Source of the DNA: Grammothele lineata
Taxonomy: Eukaryota > Basidiomycota > Agaricomycetes > Polyporales > Polyporaceae
DNA length: 64,000 bases
Assembly (NCBI GenBank): GCA_002150815.3
Contig: NDFF03000317.1
Span: 434,001 to 498,000 of the forward strand
Reading direction: 5' to 3'
Of this stretch, positions 48,768-60,520 are shown in pieces. The position numbers and the translations under genes are program-made. Every line of letters begins with the position of its first letter. The first letter of the stretch is position 1. The notes beneath the pieces are model-generated. The model saw nothing but the letters and a program-made list of their open reading frames with translations, was not told the origin of the DNA and did no database searches.

Positions 48768-49902
48768 ATGAGGCTCGCCTCTCTCTGCTTTCTCGTCGCC
48801 GCCTCCCTCGTCCTCGCCGTCGCCCCCGCCGTCCTCGCGTCCTCTGGCGACCGCGCGCCCGGCTTCGTCGACTGCGTCTCGACCTGCACCCGCCAGCTCT
48901 GCCATGCCGCCACCCCGCTCCCGCTCTCGCCCGCCCTGCGCCTGACGGGCTGGACATGCGCCGACGACTGCAAGTACCGCTGCATGCACATGATCACCGA
49001 CGCCGCCCTCCGCCTCGCCGCGCCCGTCGAGCAGTACTACGGCAAGTGGCCCTTCTGGCGCCTCGCAGGCATGCAGGAGCCCGCCTCCGTCCTCTTCTCC
49101 GTCCTCAACTTCCTCGCACACCTCCGCGGCTGGCGCGCCCTCCGCGCGCGCGTCCCCCGCGGACACCCCATGAAGACGTTCTACCTCGCCTTCGCAGCGG
49201 CGAGCATGAACGCGTGGGTCTGGTCGTCCGTCTTCCACACAAGAGGTCCGCCCCTCCTTCTCTCGGTCTCGCCCCGATGGCGCGCTCGCTGAACCCCTCT
49301 CCCTCTACGCTCATGTGCTGCCCTCGCGGACGCGTGCAGACCTCCCATGGACAGAGAAGTTCGACTACTTCTCCGCCGCCCTCGCCATCCTCTACGGCCT
49401 CTACTACACCGTCGTGCGCCTCTTCCACCTCTACCCCGCCCCCGCGCGCCCTCGTCTCGCCGACACCTCCCCTTCCTCCTCCCCGCCCTCCCGCATACTC
49501 GTCCTCTGGACCGCGCTCTGCACCCTCGTCTTCCTCACACACATCTCCTACCTCTCCCTCCTCCCCCGCTTCGACTACGCCTACAACATGGCCTTCAACC
49601 TCCTCATCGGCGCCCTCCACAACCTCCTCTGGCTCCTCTACGCCCTCCCCTCCCCCCTCTACCCCCTCCGGCGCTTCCCGGGGGAGGGCAAGGGCTACCG
49701 CCCGCGCAGCGCGGGGAAGCCGGCCGCGTTCGTGCTGCTGACGACGGCGGCGATGGCGCTGGAGCTGTGCGACTTCGCGCCGTGGGGGAGGGTGCTGGAC
49801 GCCCATGCGCTTTGGCATGCGGCGACGGCGCCGATCGCGGTGCTTTGGTATGGGTTCTTGCTCGAGGACGCGTGCGACGAGGGGTGGCGAAGAGGGTTGT
49901 GA
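48768..49902 (+). CDS. PER1: GPI-anchor lipid remodelling protein PER1
   Basis: Two exons (48768-49245 and 49340-49902) give 346 aa. A cleavable signal peptide is likely (ASLCFLVAASLVLAVAPAVLA). It is followed by a Cys-rich luminal part (DCVSTCTRQLC and TCADDCKYRCM) and YYGKWPFWRLAGMQEPASVLF. Then come [40 protein letters not shown] and further membrane helices up to HALWHAATAPIAV. These are hallmarks of Per1/PGAP3, the ER or Golgi hydrolase that removes the unsaturated acyl chain of GPI anchors. The His and Asp residues in [17 protein letters not shown] and DAHALWH fit its putative metal-dependent active site. The C-terminus lacks a clear ER retention signal. Confidence 0.9.
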
Positions 49903-50488
49903 ACAGGTTGGGGCTTTTGCTGCGTGCGGGTAAGTGAGCTTTTTGGGGATCTTGGATGGACTGTGAGTGCTGACGTACGGATAGACCGCGCATATAGGCT
50001 CAAAATGTAGAGCGCGCTGTTGCATATTTGTGCTGTGAGTGTCCTCTGGGTCCCTATATGCGCCTCCTCCCTCATAGAAACACCCCTTCTAGGATCTGTT
50101 GGACTCTACCGCATGCTGCATCACGACGTATCACCTCCGGACATTGTATCCCGTATTTATCGCACTCGAGATGCTGTTGTTGCTGTTATACATCCGGATT
50201 TCTGCGCTCTCTGTGAACGAGGATGGTGTCATTGCTGAGAGCTTTCAGCGACAACACAGCGCGTACATTATGCTGCTGTGATGAGGCGGATTCTGTCAAG
50301 GTCGACCGGCGCTCCCCGGACATACCGACGAACGCGGCTTCGACAACAAACTTACGTTATTCGGCGTTCCCCGTCTTCAGGCCGGGAGCTTCCTGAAGAG
50401 CACCCAAAGACGTCTCGCCTTAACTTCGGCTTCAACCGCATAGCGCATACAAGCATCTCGCGCTGTAGTATCATCACCTACAACGGAC
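49903..50488. other. Spacer PER1 to HIT gene
   Basis: It should contain the 3' UTR of PER1 and the promoter of the HIT gene. No frame with a family motif and no RNA gene was seen. Confidence 0.45.
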
Positions 50489-51393
50489 ATGGCTGAGAAC
50501 AATCTTGACGACAGGTCAGACGCTGGGCCACTTTGGGAACTCTTGCCTAGCGCGATTCCCATTCGAGTATGCTAACCGCTTTCTCTCCCTCTCTCTCGTG
50601 TAGCTGCCTCTTCTGCAAGATAATCAAGGGTAAGCGGCGTCTTCTGCTCGGATCCCGCTCGATCTGCCTACCCGAGCTCGCATATGCATGCACGCCATAG
50701 GGGAAATTCCCTCCTTCAAGATCCTCGAGACCGATCTCAGGTGAGCAGAGCCACGGTTCAACGTGAAGATCCTGACTATGACATCCTCTTTCCACGCAGC
50801 TACGTCTTCCTCGACATCGGACCCGTCGCGGAGGGCCACGCGCTGATCATACCCAAGTGTAAGTGTAACCGCCGCTTGACACTTCTCGATGCCATGCGCT
50901 GCGGGCAGCGGAGCAGCCCAATGTTAAATGTTTTGAACGCTCATCTGTAATAACAGTCCACTCGAAGAGGATGGACGAAGTGCCGGACGCGCACCTCGCG
51001 GAGATCCTCCCGCTCGCGAAGCGCCTCGCGCGCGCGATGGGTCTGGTGGATTATAATATCCTCCAGGTGCGTCCCTCCACACGTGCTTTGCACACGTCTA
51101 CTTGTTTAGCTAGCGCGCTGACCCACTCATTTCTGTTCCACGCGTCACCGTCCCAACACCCCACCTCCCCCGCGCACACACAGAACAACGGCGCCCCCGC
51201 CTTCCAGCACGTCTTCCACGTGCACTTCCACCTCATCCCGAAGCCGGACGCGGAGCGCGGGATGCGCCTCACCGAGGCCGTCTGGCCGCGCGTCGAGCCG
51301 CCCAAGGAGGAGCTCGCGGCGGTGCAGGCGCGCATCCTTGAGAAGCTGCGGCTGCAGGGGGAGGAGGGGGCGGGGGATGGGGCGCGGCTTTAG
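50489..51393 (+). CDS. HNT1: HIT-family nucleotide hydrolase
   Basis: Six exons (50489-50514, 50604-50629, 50701-50740, 50800-50858, 50957-51066, 51184-51393) give 156 aa, close to yeast Hnt1. It starts with a short polar leader and CLFCKIIKGEIPSFKILET. It continues with YVFLDIGPVAEGHALIIPK and FHSKRMDEVPD, and ends in NNGAPAFQHVFHVHFHLIPK. The HVHFH triad is the histidine triad (HxHxH) that binds and cleaves AMP-lysine or similar AMP-conjugates. The two cysteines in CLFC may bind zinc, as in HINT1. The three first exons are very short (26, 26 and 40 nt). The C-terminal about 40 residues are Glu-rich and less conserved. Confidence 0.9.
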
Positions 51394-53952
51394 GAAGCAC
51401 GTCGAGTTGTGTGGGGTACCGACGAAGGTTACGGCGGGCGTAAACGTAGGTCACAGGTGGTATGCCTTGCGGATGCAATAACACCTACCGGCCTCCGGAT
51501 CCGGCTGGCACGCGCTATCGTAGTGCGCGAGGCTGTCGAGCCCGCGCCTCAGCTCGCGTTCATTTCCTGGGAGGACCCTGCGCTTGGCCAGACTATGGCG
51601 GCGGCTATAACGTCTTTAGACTCGAATGCTGGGTCCACGACGCTCAATGGAGCCCAGGCCCGCCGCCCTACGGGTCGATGTGGTCTGCAGTGAGTCTGCT
51701 AGACTTGCCAACGCCAAGCGAAGGGGCGACGGTGTAGGGTCATGTGATGCCATGGTCTCCGCGGACAGCACCCGAGGGACCATGAGATGGGCCACCTCGA
51801 CCCCATTTACCCCGCCGCTAGGTTATATCCGTCGTCGAGCCCCAGCGGCGCGCTGAGATACATCGGCGCGCGGACGTCGGCGAAGGCCGCCAACTCTCGC
51901 CAACTTCGGTGCAGAGCACAATCGCCGGCGTCCCTCCCCAGACAGCTGTTATCTAAGCACGCGCATCAACCCTACACCCACCCAAGCCTCACATCCCAAC
52001 AACCCAACTCCGGTCACCACGCTACCACTTACGCCGCGTCCTGCCGCACGGTTAGCACGCGGCGCCCCTTCTGGAAGATCCCCACACCGGCATCTCGCGT
52101 TCTTAGTGTCCCCGTGGATCAGGGGCCTAGGGACCCACCGCCGCTGCCCGTACCATTGTGCCCCACGCGGTGCCAGGTGCTGCTTCTTCCCCCTAATCTC
52201 CGGCGTCCGGGCTTGGACGGCGGGCTGCATTGACCGCGCCCAGGGCCCCGCGCGCTGGTGCTACTGGTGCTCGGTCCCGGACGACCACCAGTGCCCCTGG
52301 CGGAGCTCTGGAGTCTGGCTGGGTCGGCCCCTTGCTGATGTAACTCTCCATAGTGGCCGGGTCACCACTGTGTGCTGGTGGCGCATGGCGTTGTCCTCAC
52401 AGTTCAGCCTCGGTGTTCAGGGAGTTTGTGCTCGAAGACCTTGAACCTTCGCAAATCCGGGTGTCAAAGAACGTGTGCTGGTTATAGCAAGTCGGGAAAC
52501 GCCGACTGAAGAGGTTAATGGTTTTAAAAAGAAGTGTCTAGGTGCTAATACCGGAAAGAGTCCGACGCTCATGATATCTCCCAGCTACTACCGACCTCTG
52601 CCACCTTGTCCCTCTCCTCAGATTACCGGAAGCTCCACTGAGGCAATGCAGCCTGCTCGCCGGCGTTGAGAGTCAAAGTCAAGATAACAGCCCGGTACCA
52701 ATCAATGATGCTCGACCGTCGGTGATCAAGCAGAACTCCATGCCCACCAGCACCGCACACCGGTGTATCAGACTCTCGCTCGCTCGCCGGCCCTCGGAGC
52801 ACGCGGCCAGGAGTAACAGCAGTGGACTCTCTGTTTATCCTGTGGCCTGCCTCGCGCGAGCAGAAAGAGTGATCGAGCGACATGCGACCATCGTGTCGTC
52901 TACAAGCCGCGAGGGTCCACGGCGGTGCTCGGAACTCCAGTCTGTGGAGGGCCCGGACCCCGGAGGCCGGCCCACGGTCCCCCGGCGTCTTCGCTGCTGA
53001 GTGCGGAGTGCTGAGTTTGAGAGCGGGGTTTCCACATCGAGCTCAGCACTCCGCTCTCAGGTTGGCGTGCAGCCGCGCGATATGCCGCCGCGTCATCTCA
53101 ACTCGAACACGCGGTGTGCTGCGATTCGTGTTCCAGAGATGTGAAATGTCGTCAGTCTTCCCCTTCATGGGGAAATGGGTAACCATAAGAAGTTATACTA
53201 GATGCTAGCCTGAGCCTCGGAGATCGTACGGTGCGCCCATATGTTGGATCGTACTGATTGCAAGGGTTTTTGACGTTAGAAGGGCTCCGACGGTGTGTTC
53301 TCTGACGCTAACGCTTGATTCTTCAGGAACCGTTTCCTCGTCCGGCATTCTAACTGGGCGAGCTCCGCATTCTTTCGTCATAAACTCTCATTTCCTGCAT
53401 CTCTAGTAGTACTTCAAAGACATGCTTACTACTTCTGCTTATACTCTGACTATAAGTAGCGAGATTACGATCTGTGGCGCACGGTTAGAGATCAGTCACC
53501 CCAGAACAGTCAGCCGCACTACCGGGCTTGGTGGCCCAGAAAGTCGGTAGTGCTCTTGGTGAGGATTCGGTCTCCGTAGCTCGAGCCCGCCCGAGGCCGC
53601 GAGCCCTGAATCCGAGTCGATGGTCCGCTATTCGTACGTGCGATGACGATTGGACGAGGATACGTATCGAGAGGGCCGTCCGCAATGTTAACGCTGCGCA
53701 AGCTCCAGGTCTAGACTCAAGGCTGAACGCCACCTAGCTCCGGCCAATAGCGAATGGCGGGGCGCAGATCATTGCCGGTAAAGCCGCCTATCCAGTGCGC
53801 CAAAATGTCATTAACCTACTCTTTCCTCAGTCTTACACAACGCCGTATCATATCGCTGCCAATCTTGCACTTCAAGCTCTTTATCCTAGTCTCCGTTGCC
53901 GATCATACCGAAACCCTTTATCCGCGGTATGGACTAGTCCGCACTCCTCACC
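51394..53952. other. Spacer without firm genes
   Basis: Frames on both strands are short, GC-driven at the left (51.5-52.3 kb), and carry no known motif. An inverted repeat of 19 bp arms lies at 52997-53060, listed separately. Confidence 0.4.
52997..53060. repeat. 19-bp inverted repeat, 26-bp loop
   Basis: Arms 52997-53015 and 53042-53060 are complementary at 18 of 19 positions (the left arm is CTGAGTGCGGAGTGCTGAG). They could form a strong hairpin or cruciform. Nearby sequence has no gene that would explain it. Confidence 0.6.
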
Positions 53953-55679
53953 CTACGGGCCTCTCTCCAGATCCTCATATGTTATATCCACATCCTGCGT
54001 CTCGCTCGCGTGCGAGTCAATACCGGTCTCCGAGTTAGGGTTCATGGAGTGCACTTGACGGGTGGCGATTGGGCTCCGCGCTTCGTCCGCCGCACCAGCT
54101 ACGACCTCATTTGTGTGGGAGGTGTTTGTGTCAGAACTTCTTGCAAGGCGTATGCGTGCGAAACGTAAGTCGGACACAATATTCGAGGACCAGCTTCCGC
54201 CGATGGTCGGGACGTCTTCGTCAGGAAACTCGGCAAGGTAGAGTGCGCGTAGGTTGAGTATAGACCGCGAGAGGAATATAACAACCAATCTGCGGTAAAA
54301 GATCCGAGGCTCGTCAACTTCCTCCAAGAAGAATCGCTCCAGTCAGAAGAAGGGCACGGGAAACCTACGGCGCGCTCAGGTTCTCACACATCATGTATAA
54401 CTGAACACGCGTCGAAATAGTCGAAGGATGTGATGTCACTATGGGGAGGTCGTAGAAATCAACGGGTAACTCAGAAACGTTTTGATATTGCTCGCCACCA
54501 TCGTCGCAATTTGGACCAAGAGCATATTGCTGCGGAGGTTAAGGTGAAGGGCGTACAATCAGTACAGAATCATCCCAGCCGAACCTAGCGTCAGAGGGGT
54601 GCCGCGAAATACCTACATGAAATAAATCGTGCCTGCGGACAGAAATAGCATCAGATCAGGGTTCGTCTTGGAAGAATAGGATAGAAGAATCACCATCCCG
54701 CAAGAGCAGGGCTGTGAGTGCCATGCGTATCCCGACCTTCGCAGATTCCCTGAGTATTCTAAACGTCTTTACCCAGGTCAGAATGATGAGGATCGCATCG
54801 CATGTGATTATCGCTGCGCGTGCCACGGTCGAGACTATGAAAGAATTGGATCAGTCCGGGGGCTCATCAGGAACTCCAACAATCCTCACAGCTGAAATTT
54901 ACGTATCAATATAGCGGTTTGTGTACGCATAGGTTTACATTGGGATGATGACTCACACTGGGAGTTGTTCATGAGTGACACGCGATTTCATTGAGGCGAT
55001 ACAACCCCTTGGCGAGCCTTTTTGAGAGAACGTAGATGGTGTTTCGTCATACTGCCTCAGGAAAAATAGCTTCAGTTGTAGTATTCAAATATCCCAAAGA
55101 CGACGGAGTGCTAACAGTGCTCAAGATGGGGCTCACTAGCGACATAGGGATGACGACAACGAGGGGCTTCCAGTCGCAATTCCAAAGGGCGTAGATACGG
55201 ACAATGGTGAAAGCAGGCAAAGTGAGGGAGATGAGAAACTGCAGGAAATGAATCGTGCGGAGGATTCCTGAGCACGTCTGTTGAAGAGAATCAGCGCTTT
55301 TCCAGTGAACTCGTCAATGCATTGGGATACAAACTTCGTTATCTAGAGTCCAACCCATTCTTCCAAGGACAGTAACGACGTCACAGACGAGTGAAATATA
55401 ACGGGTGAGTAAATAGATTATTGTGACCGCAGAACACCTGCTGCCCCAGATGCACCGGACTTCCGTGGCCAAAGTGAGGGAAAATTCGTACCACAGGAGA
55501 GCTTCAGATATGCGAGTCAGAAAGATATACATTTTTGACGGGGTATTGCCAAAGAACGCGTACTTGTGGCCGCAATTATGCAGGAGGTCTCGAAGACCCT
55601 GGAAAAGTAACTTCGGATCGAAGCTTCGCACGAGGACTACGGATACTCACATTTCTGAGTAGGAATCCGAATGAGACAT
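53953..55679 (-). CDS. DUF6533 membrane protein, tandem copy A
   Basis: The gene begins with ATG at 55679 (MSHSDSYSEM), has a short first exon, and continues with LLWYEFSLTLATEVRCIWG, the DUF6533 signature. Next come VTIIYLLTRYISLVCDVVTVLG and SLTLPAFTIVRIYALWNCDW, then helices near AIITCDAILIILTWVKTF and LLLRDG. The last exon begins near VVIFLSRSILNLRALY and ends with a polar tail finishing TYEDLERGP. The layout is that of the seven-helix DUF6533 family, expanded in Agaricomycetes and of unknown function. Exon order and phases match copy B about 3 kb away. The borders of two middle exons are not fully solved. No premature stop was found in the parts that I could join. Confidence 0.65.
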
Positions 55680-56934
55680 GACTCGGTTGACGCAGAATCT
55701 TTCGGCGACTAACCAGGGACTGTCGCTGGGAGGTGGGAGGTTGGAGTTACTTGCATGTCATCGTCACAGACTTTATGCACGCGTCGTGGGAGATGCCGCC
55801 ACAGAAGCGCCATACATAAAACTGACGCTGCTATCGTTAACATTCATAGATCGCGAACAGTCGGCGGATATTTCTGGCAAATAGAATTAGCGAAGAGAAT
55901 TCCGAGTACGGCCCCAAGAACAAGTCAAGGCGGACAACAGGCGTAAGCCACACGGCGGGGATTACGTGAGGAATGAACTTACTGTCATTGTGCCCCGACC
56001 GTGGTCCTGGAAGGTAGCGACAGGCACGCACGAGAACGCTCCTCCACAGGCTAGTACATAGCAGTACGTGGGAATCCCGAGATAAATGCAGCGTTCTGGC
56101 AGAATTTTCAGGCCTCCTTCTTTCGAGGAAGGCGGAACGGCTGCCAGGGCATTCGAACAATTTGAAACACAGATGCTGGGAAGGTGTTCAAGTTCTTCGT
56201 TCAACTTGGTCGGCGATTGGTGGATGCCTTGAATGCCCAGTGAGCCATTGGCACTCTCATCTGAGGTCACTGGATACCGTTGCGCAGGACGTAGGGCAGA
56301 ATGTAAACATCTTCGAAGTGTTGCAAGAAGGCACTGAGACGCTGGATAGCAGGCGTTAATATTAAAAGACGAAAGATAGGACGATCGAATATGCTACAGC
56401 ACCGTCACAGTCCACAGATGGCCCTGGCTATAAGAAGCCAGCGACGGCCCCTGATGAGCGTATGTCGTGGCCAAAGCTGTGTATGAGACCAGTAATGAGG
56501 CTTGAGGTATTCAGGGGTCCACTAGTTTGCCGCCGTAATCTATGGTTCAATTCAACTTGGGGTGCTCGGCGTCAAACGAGAAACGAGAAGGCCGGCGCCT
56601 CTGCCGTTATAATTAGCTCCAGCCACCAGCGAGCGTCACGGATTAAAGGTCGCACAGGGCCACTGTGCATACACACATGACAGTTGTGCACTCCTTCTCA
56701 GGGCATCAAGTTCATGTACACCGAATCCTGGAATTGAAGACGGACAGATCGTGAGAAGTGTGCTTCGTCTAGCTTCCAGGCGAGGTAACTTAGGCCAACG
56801 GGGGACAGCAGCGGAAGACAGCCGAGGACCGGAAATTTTTGCCTCAGTCGTGCTCAATGCCGAATCATATTGATGCCAGTATTGCACCCCTAGCCCTCTG
56901 TCTGCGGTAGAGACTGGTCCACGCTGCTTATGCT
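55680..56934. other. Spacer between the DUF6533 copies
   Basis: A minus-strand frame around 55962-56270 codes for a peptide with several cysteines (CVSNCSN and others). It could be a piece of another gene, but it has no recognised family or clear start. Promoter sequence of copy A should lie at the left end and the 3' UTR of copy B at the right end. Confidence 0.35.
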
Positions 56935-58656
56935 CTACGAGCCCCGCTCCAGATCTTCATATGTTTCACCCATTTCCTGCGTTGCGCTCTCTTGCGAGTT
57001 GACGCCGGTCTCAAGATTCACAGAGTGTGCTTGCCCGGTGCTGGCGGGAGTCCGCGCTTCGTCCGCCGCTCCAGTGACGACATCATCTGAGGGGGAGGAG
57101 TTTGTGTCGGAATTTCTTACAAGGCGTGCGCGTGCGAATAGGAGGTCGGACATGACCCTTGGAGACCGGCTTCCGTCGACATGCGAAACGTCTTCGTCGG
57201 GAAATTCGTCAACGTATAGCCCGCGCAGGTTGAGTATGGACCGCGAGAGGAATACCACAACCAACCTGTCGTAATGGAGTTGTCAGCATCCCTTTTGAGA
57301 GAAGGGGGTCGGGAAACCCACGGCGCGCTCAAGTATTCACACATCATGAATAGGTGAACATGCGCCTGCCAAGCGCATCAATAAGTCAATTCCACAATGG
57401 AGAAGGAGGTCACAGAAATCAGCGGGCGACTCACAAACGTTTTGACGTAGCTTGCCACAATCGTCGCAATCTGGACCAGGAGCATATTGCTATAGAAGCG
57501 AGTGCGAACGGCATGCAATCGGTACGGAATCACGGCTGCTGAACCTACGGTCCGAGGCTACCGCGAAGGACGTACGTGAAATAAATCGTGCCTGCAGGAA
57601 TGATCAGAGCCAGATCGGAATGCTTCTTGATAGAAGGCATGAGATAACGTACCATCCCGCAGGAGCAAGGTTGTGAGCGACATGCATCTCCCAAGCCTCG
57701 TAGACTCCCTGACTATGCTGAACGTCTTTACCCAGGTGAGCACAATGAGGATCACATTGTACGTAATTATCGCGACGCGCGCAATGGTCGATACTATGGG
57801 CAAGAGGTGCATCAGTTGGTGCGTTCATTACCAGCTTCAACAGTCCTCACAGCTGCAGCCGGTACCGGCGATGCAAGAATTAGCGCACATACAGGAACGC
57901 ATCCGGATGACGACTCACATCATGAACTGCTTATCAGTAACACGTAATCTCATTGAAGCAAAACAACCCATTGGTGGGCCCGTTTGCACGGTTGTAGACA
58001 ATGCTTCGTCGTACTGCCTCAGAGAAATATCAGCTTCCGCTGCTGCATACGTGATATACGAAGAGAATGATGCTCGTACAATGCTCAGGATGGGGCTCAC
58101 CAGCGACACAGGGATGACAACAAGTAGAGGCTTCCAATCACAATTCCAGAGGGCATAAATACGGATGATCGTGAGGGCGGGCAAAGCGAGGGAAACCGGA
58201 AACTGTAAGAAGCGAGTCGTGCGGACGATGCCTGAGCATGCCTGTCCGAGCCGGAGAGCGTCAGCGTTTTGAATCGGTTGAACTCTGTACCGGGGACACA
58301 TACCTCATCATCCATATCCCAGCCGAGACGTCCAAGTACAGAAATTACGCTACAGACGAGCGAGATATACCGGGTAAGGAGGTAGATGATCGTGACCACC
58401 GTACATCTGCGGCGCCAGATGCACCGAATTTCCATGGCCAACGTGAGCGCGAAGTCGTACCACAGGAACGCTTTAGATACGCGAGTCAGTCGGGTTTGTA
58501 TGTTCGACGTGGTGTTGATGACGCGTACTTGTAGCCGCGACCAAACAGTAGTTCTCGAAGGCCCTGAAGACTAACAGTAGGTAACTTCGAGCTTCGCGCG
58601 AGGACGAGAGGTACTTACATTGTAGTGTAGAGGTCTACAGGCATAACGACGCTCAT
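56935..58656 (-). CDS. DUF6533 membrane protein, tandem copy B
   Basis: It starts with ATG at 58656 (MSVVMPVDLYTT), then an exon with AFENYCLVAAT, then FLWYDFALTLAMEIRCIWRRR, the DUF6533 signature. VTIIYLLTRYISLVCSVISVLG, SLALPALTIIRIYALWNCDW and IPVSLVSPILSI follow. Next are YDEALSTTVQTGPPMGCFAS, a helix AIITYNVILIVLTWVKTF, LLLRDG and MLLVQIATIVASYVKTF. The last exon begins LVVVFLSRSILNLRGLY and ends TYEDLERGS. The intron after ILSI, with its acceptor next to YDEA, lies at the same place in copy A. Both copies are probably functional seven-helix proteins with an intracellular acidic tail. Their ligand or cargo is not known. Some borders in the middle of the gene are uncertain. Confidence 0.66.
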
Positions 58657-60520
58657 CTTGGCCTACGCAGTGGATGCTTCTGACGACTAGCAACAGGCCG
58701 ACGTTAGGAGGAAGATCAGAGCTCCTGGTGTGTCGTCGCTGCGCATTTTATACACGCACCCTATGAGTTTATCGGAGGTGCCACCCATACCGTCGCTGCT
58801 ATCTTCAAGTTTCAAACTTCGTGGCGGTCTACTGAAGTCGACGATGGGCAGAGCAAGCGAAGACCATTTCGGATGGGACGGCGAGGAAAAACCGGATTGG
58901 GAAAGACAGGAGTCGCGGACCTCATGACGGCGGCGCGCCTCAGACTGAGGAATGAATCCGCTTTGAACTGCACCTCCCGCCGGCGGCCTGAATAGCACTG
59001 TGCGTAGGATAGAACCCCTTCGTTTGAGCTTGAAGGAGGCGGCGGCCCGGAGGCCAATAGGGCCGAATAGTTAAGTGCAATATGTTTCAGAAGACGGGTA
59101 GTACTGGCAGGCAGGCTGGAGATTGGAAGATGATCCTCGGAGATTTTACCTGCTGCCTGGTACTGAGAAGCCCTGGATGCAGAGCGAGATATATGAGAGC
59201 AAGACAGGCGTTGGTCGGACTTGAAGCACTGAGGTATAGGCTATTAGGAGGTGAGTATCGAGTGCTAGAAGAGAGAAGACGACCAAATTGAACCAAAGCC
59301 CATACACACTGGAGTATGACCTTCTAAGAAGCAGATTGTGACTTTGTTAGTCGGTGTCATGGTTAGAACTGTGTCGCCCAGCTGTTGTTCCGCATCGACG
59401 TCAGGAGCCTACGGCTCTGAGAAAACCGTGCCGCTTCACCGCTCCGGCGAACTTCAGATCCCCGGGCCGCACTGCCACGCGACCACGCGTCACCCGCGCC
59501 GGGCCCGCGAGGTTGCCGGTTGTGCATAACGATTCCCGGTAGTGAAACTCTGAAGCTTTCGAGATAGCAGATCGTGAAATACGTGTTTCGTGTGGCACCT
59601 GCGCGGTAAGGTCAGTAAGAGGAAATCAGGGGCTAAGCACCGAACACCGCCGAGAGATTTCAACGCACCCTATGCAAACACCGAACAGGGCCCTAGGCCG
59701 GACCCCGGTAACGGCCAACCCAGAAGCTGACAAAACACTATGGATACCGAATCTACCAAAACACGTAAATACAAGCGACATAAGAGGAGTCAGGACGGCG
59801 GAGCACGAGAGTAATCGACAAAAACCCAAAAGAAACAGAGAGGCGGAGGCGGAGGTAAAGTATTAGGACGTGTAAGAGGCGGCAAATACGGCGCCCTAGG
59901 GTAGTAGGACTGTGATATGTACGCGTATGCAAGTATGTATGGTGTGAAAGGGGTATGGATAGGGCGAAACAGCCGCTGTCACGCAAAATCTTCGAGGAAT
60001 ATAGTGAAGTGGCGCAGGCGGGTGTCGTCGGATATATATGTATATGGGAGGGTAGCCAGCGGACGAGACAAGCACGTGGTACAAAACGAAGCTCAAGACG
60101 GTAACGCGATGGCATTGACAGTGGCTACGAATATGTGTGTGATGTATGTATGTATGTATATGTGTACGTATATGCGTATAATGTGACAACATGCGGAATA
60201 ATAATATGCGAGCAGCAGACACACACACCATGGAGAAAGGGACGGGAAGACACAGAGACTTTCTACAGGAGACCGGAGAGGAGAAAAACATATAGTAAGG
60301 GTTGGGATTGGCGAGATTGGTAGACGACAGCGAGGATCTGAGCAGGAGGCAAGGAGACGAAGGGGGGGAGAGGAGCAGCTCTAGAGGGACCACAGCGCGA
60401 GAGGAGAAGGGACCACAGGGAAGCGGTTAAAGGGAAGGTAGCAAGGGACCGAAAGGCATCATAGGCAAGCGGGAGAGAGCAAGCGCGCAGACTCACAGCC
60501 AACTCGCCGCGACACCAGGG
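58657..60520. other. Spacer between DUF6533 copy B and the kinase
   Basis: No recognised gene. An ATG-started frame at 59082-59291 (plus, 69 codons) has no family. A TATG-type simple repeat lies at about 60141-60160, and purine-rich sequence lies at 60360-60480, near the kinase 3' end. Confidence 0.4.
60141..60182. repeat. TATG/TATATG microsatellite-like run
   Basis: Several TATG units in a row followed by TATATGTG and ACGTATATGCG, about 40 bp. It is a short simple repeat with no visible role. Confidence 0.5.

Noticed and set aside
55837..56270. Cys-containing minus-strand frames considered as a CFEM-type secreted protein
   Set aside because: Cysteine spacing does not match the eight-cysteine CFEM pattern, and no signal peptide or clean start was found.
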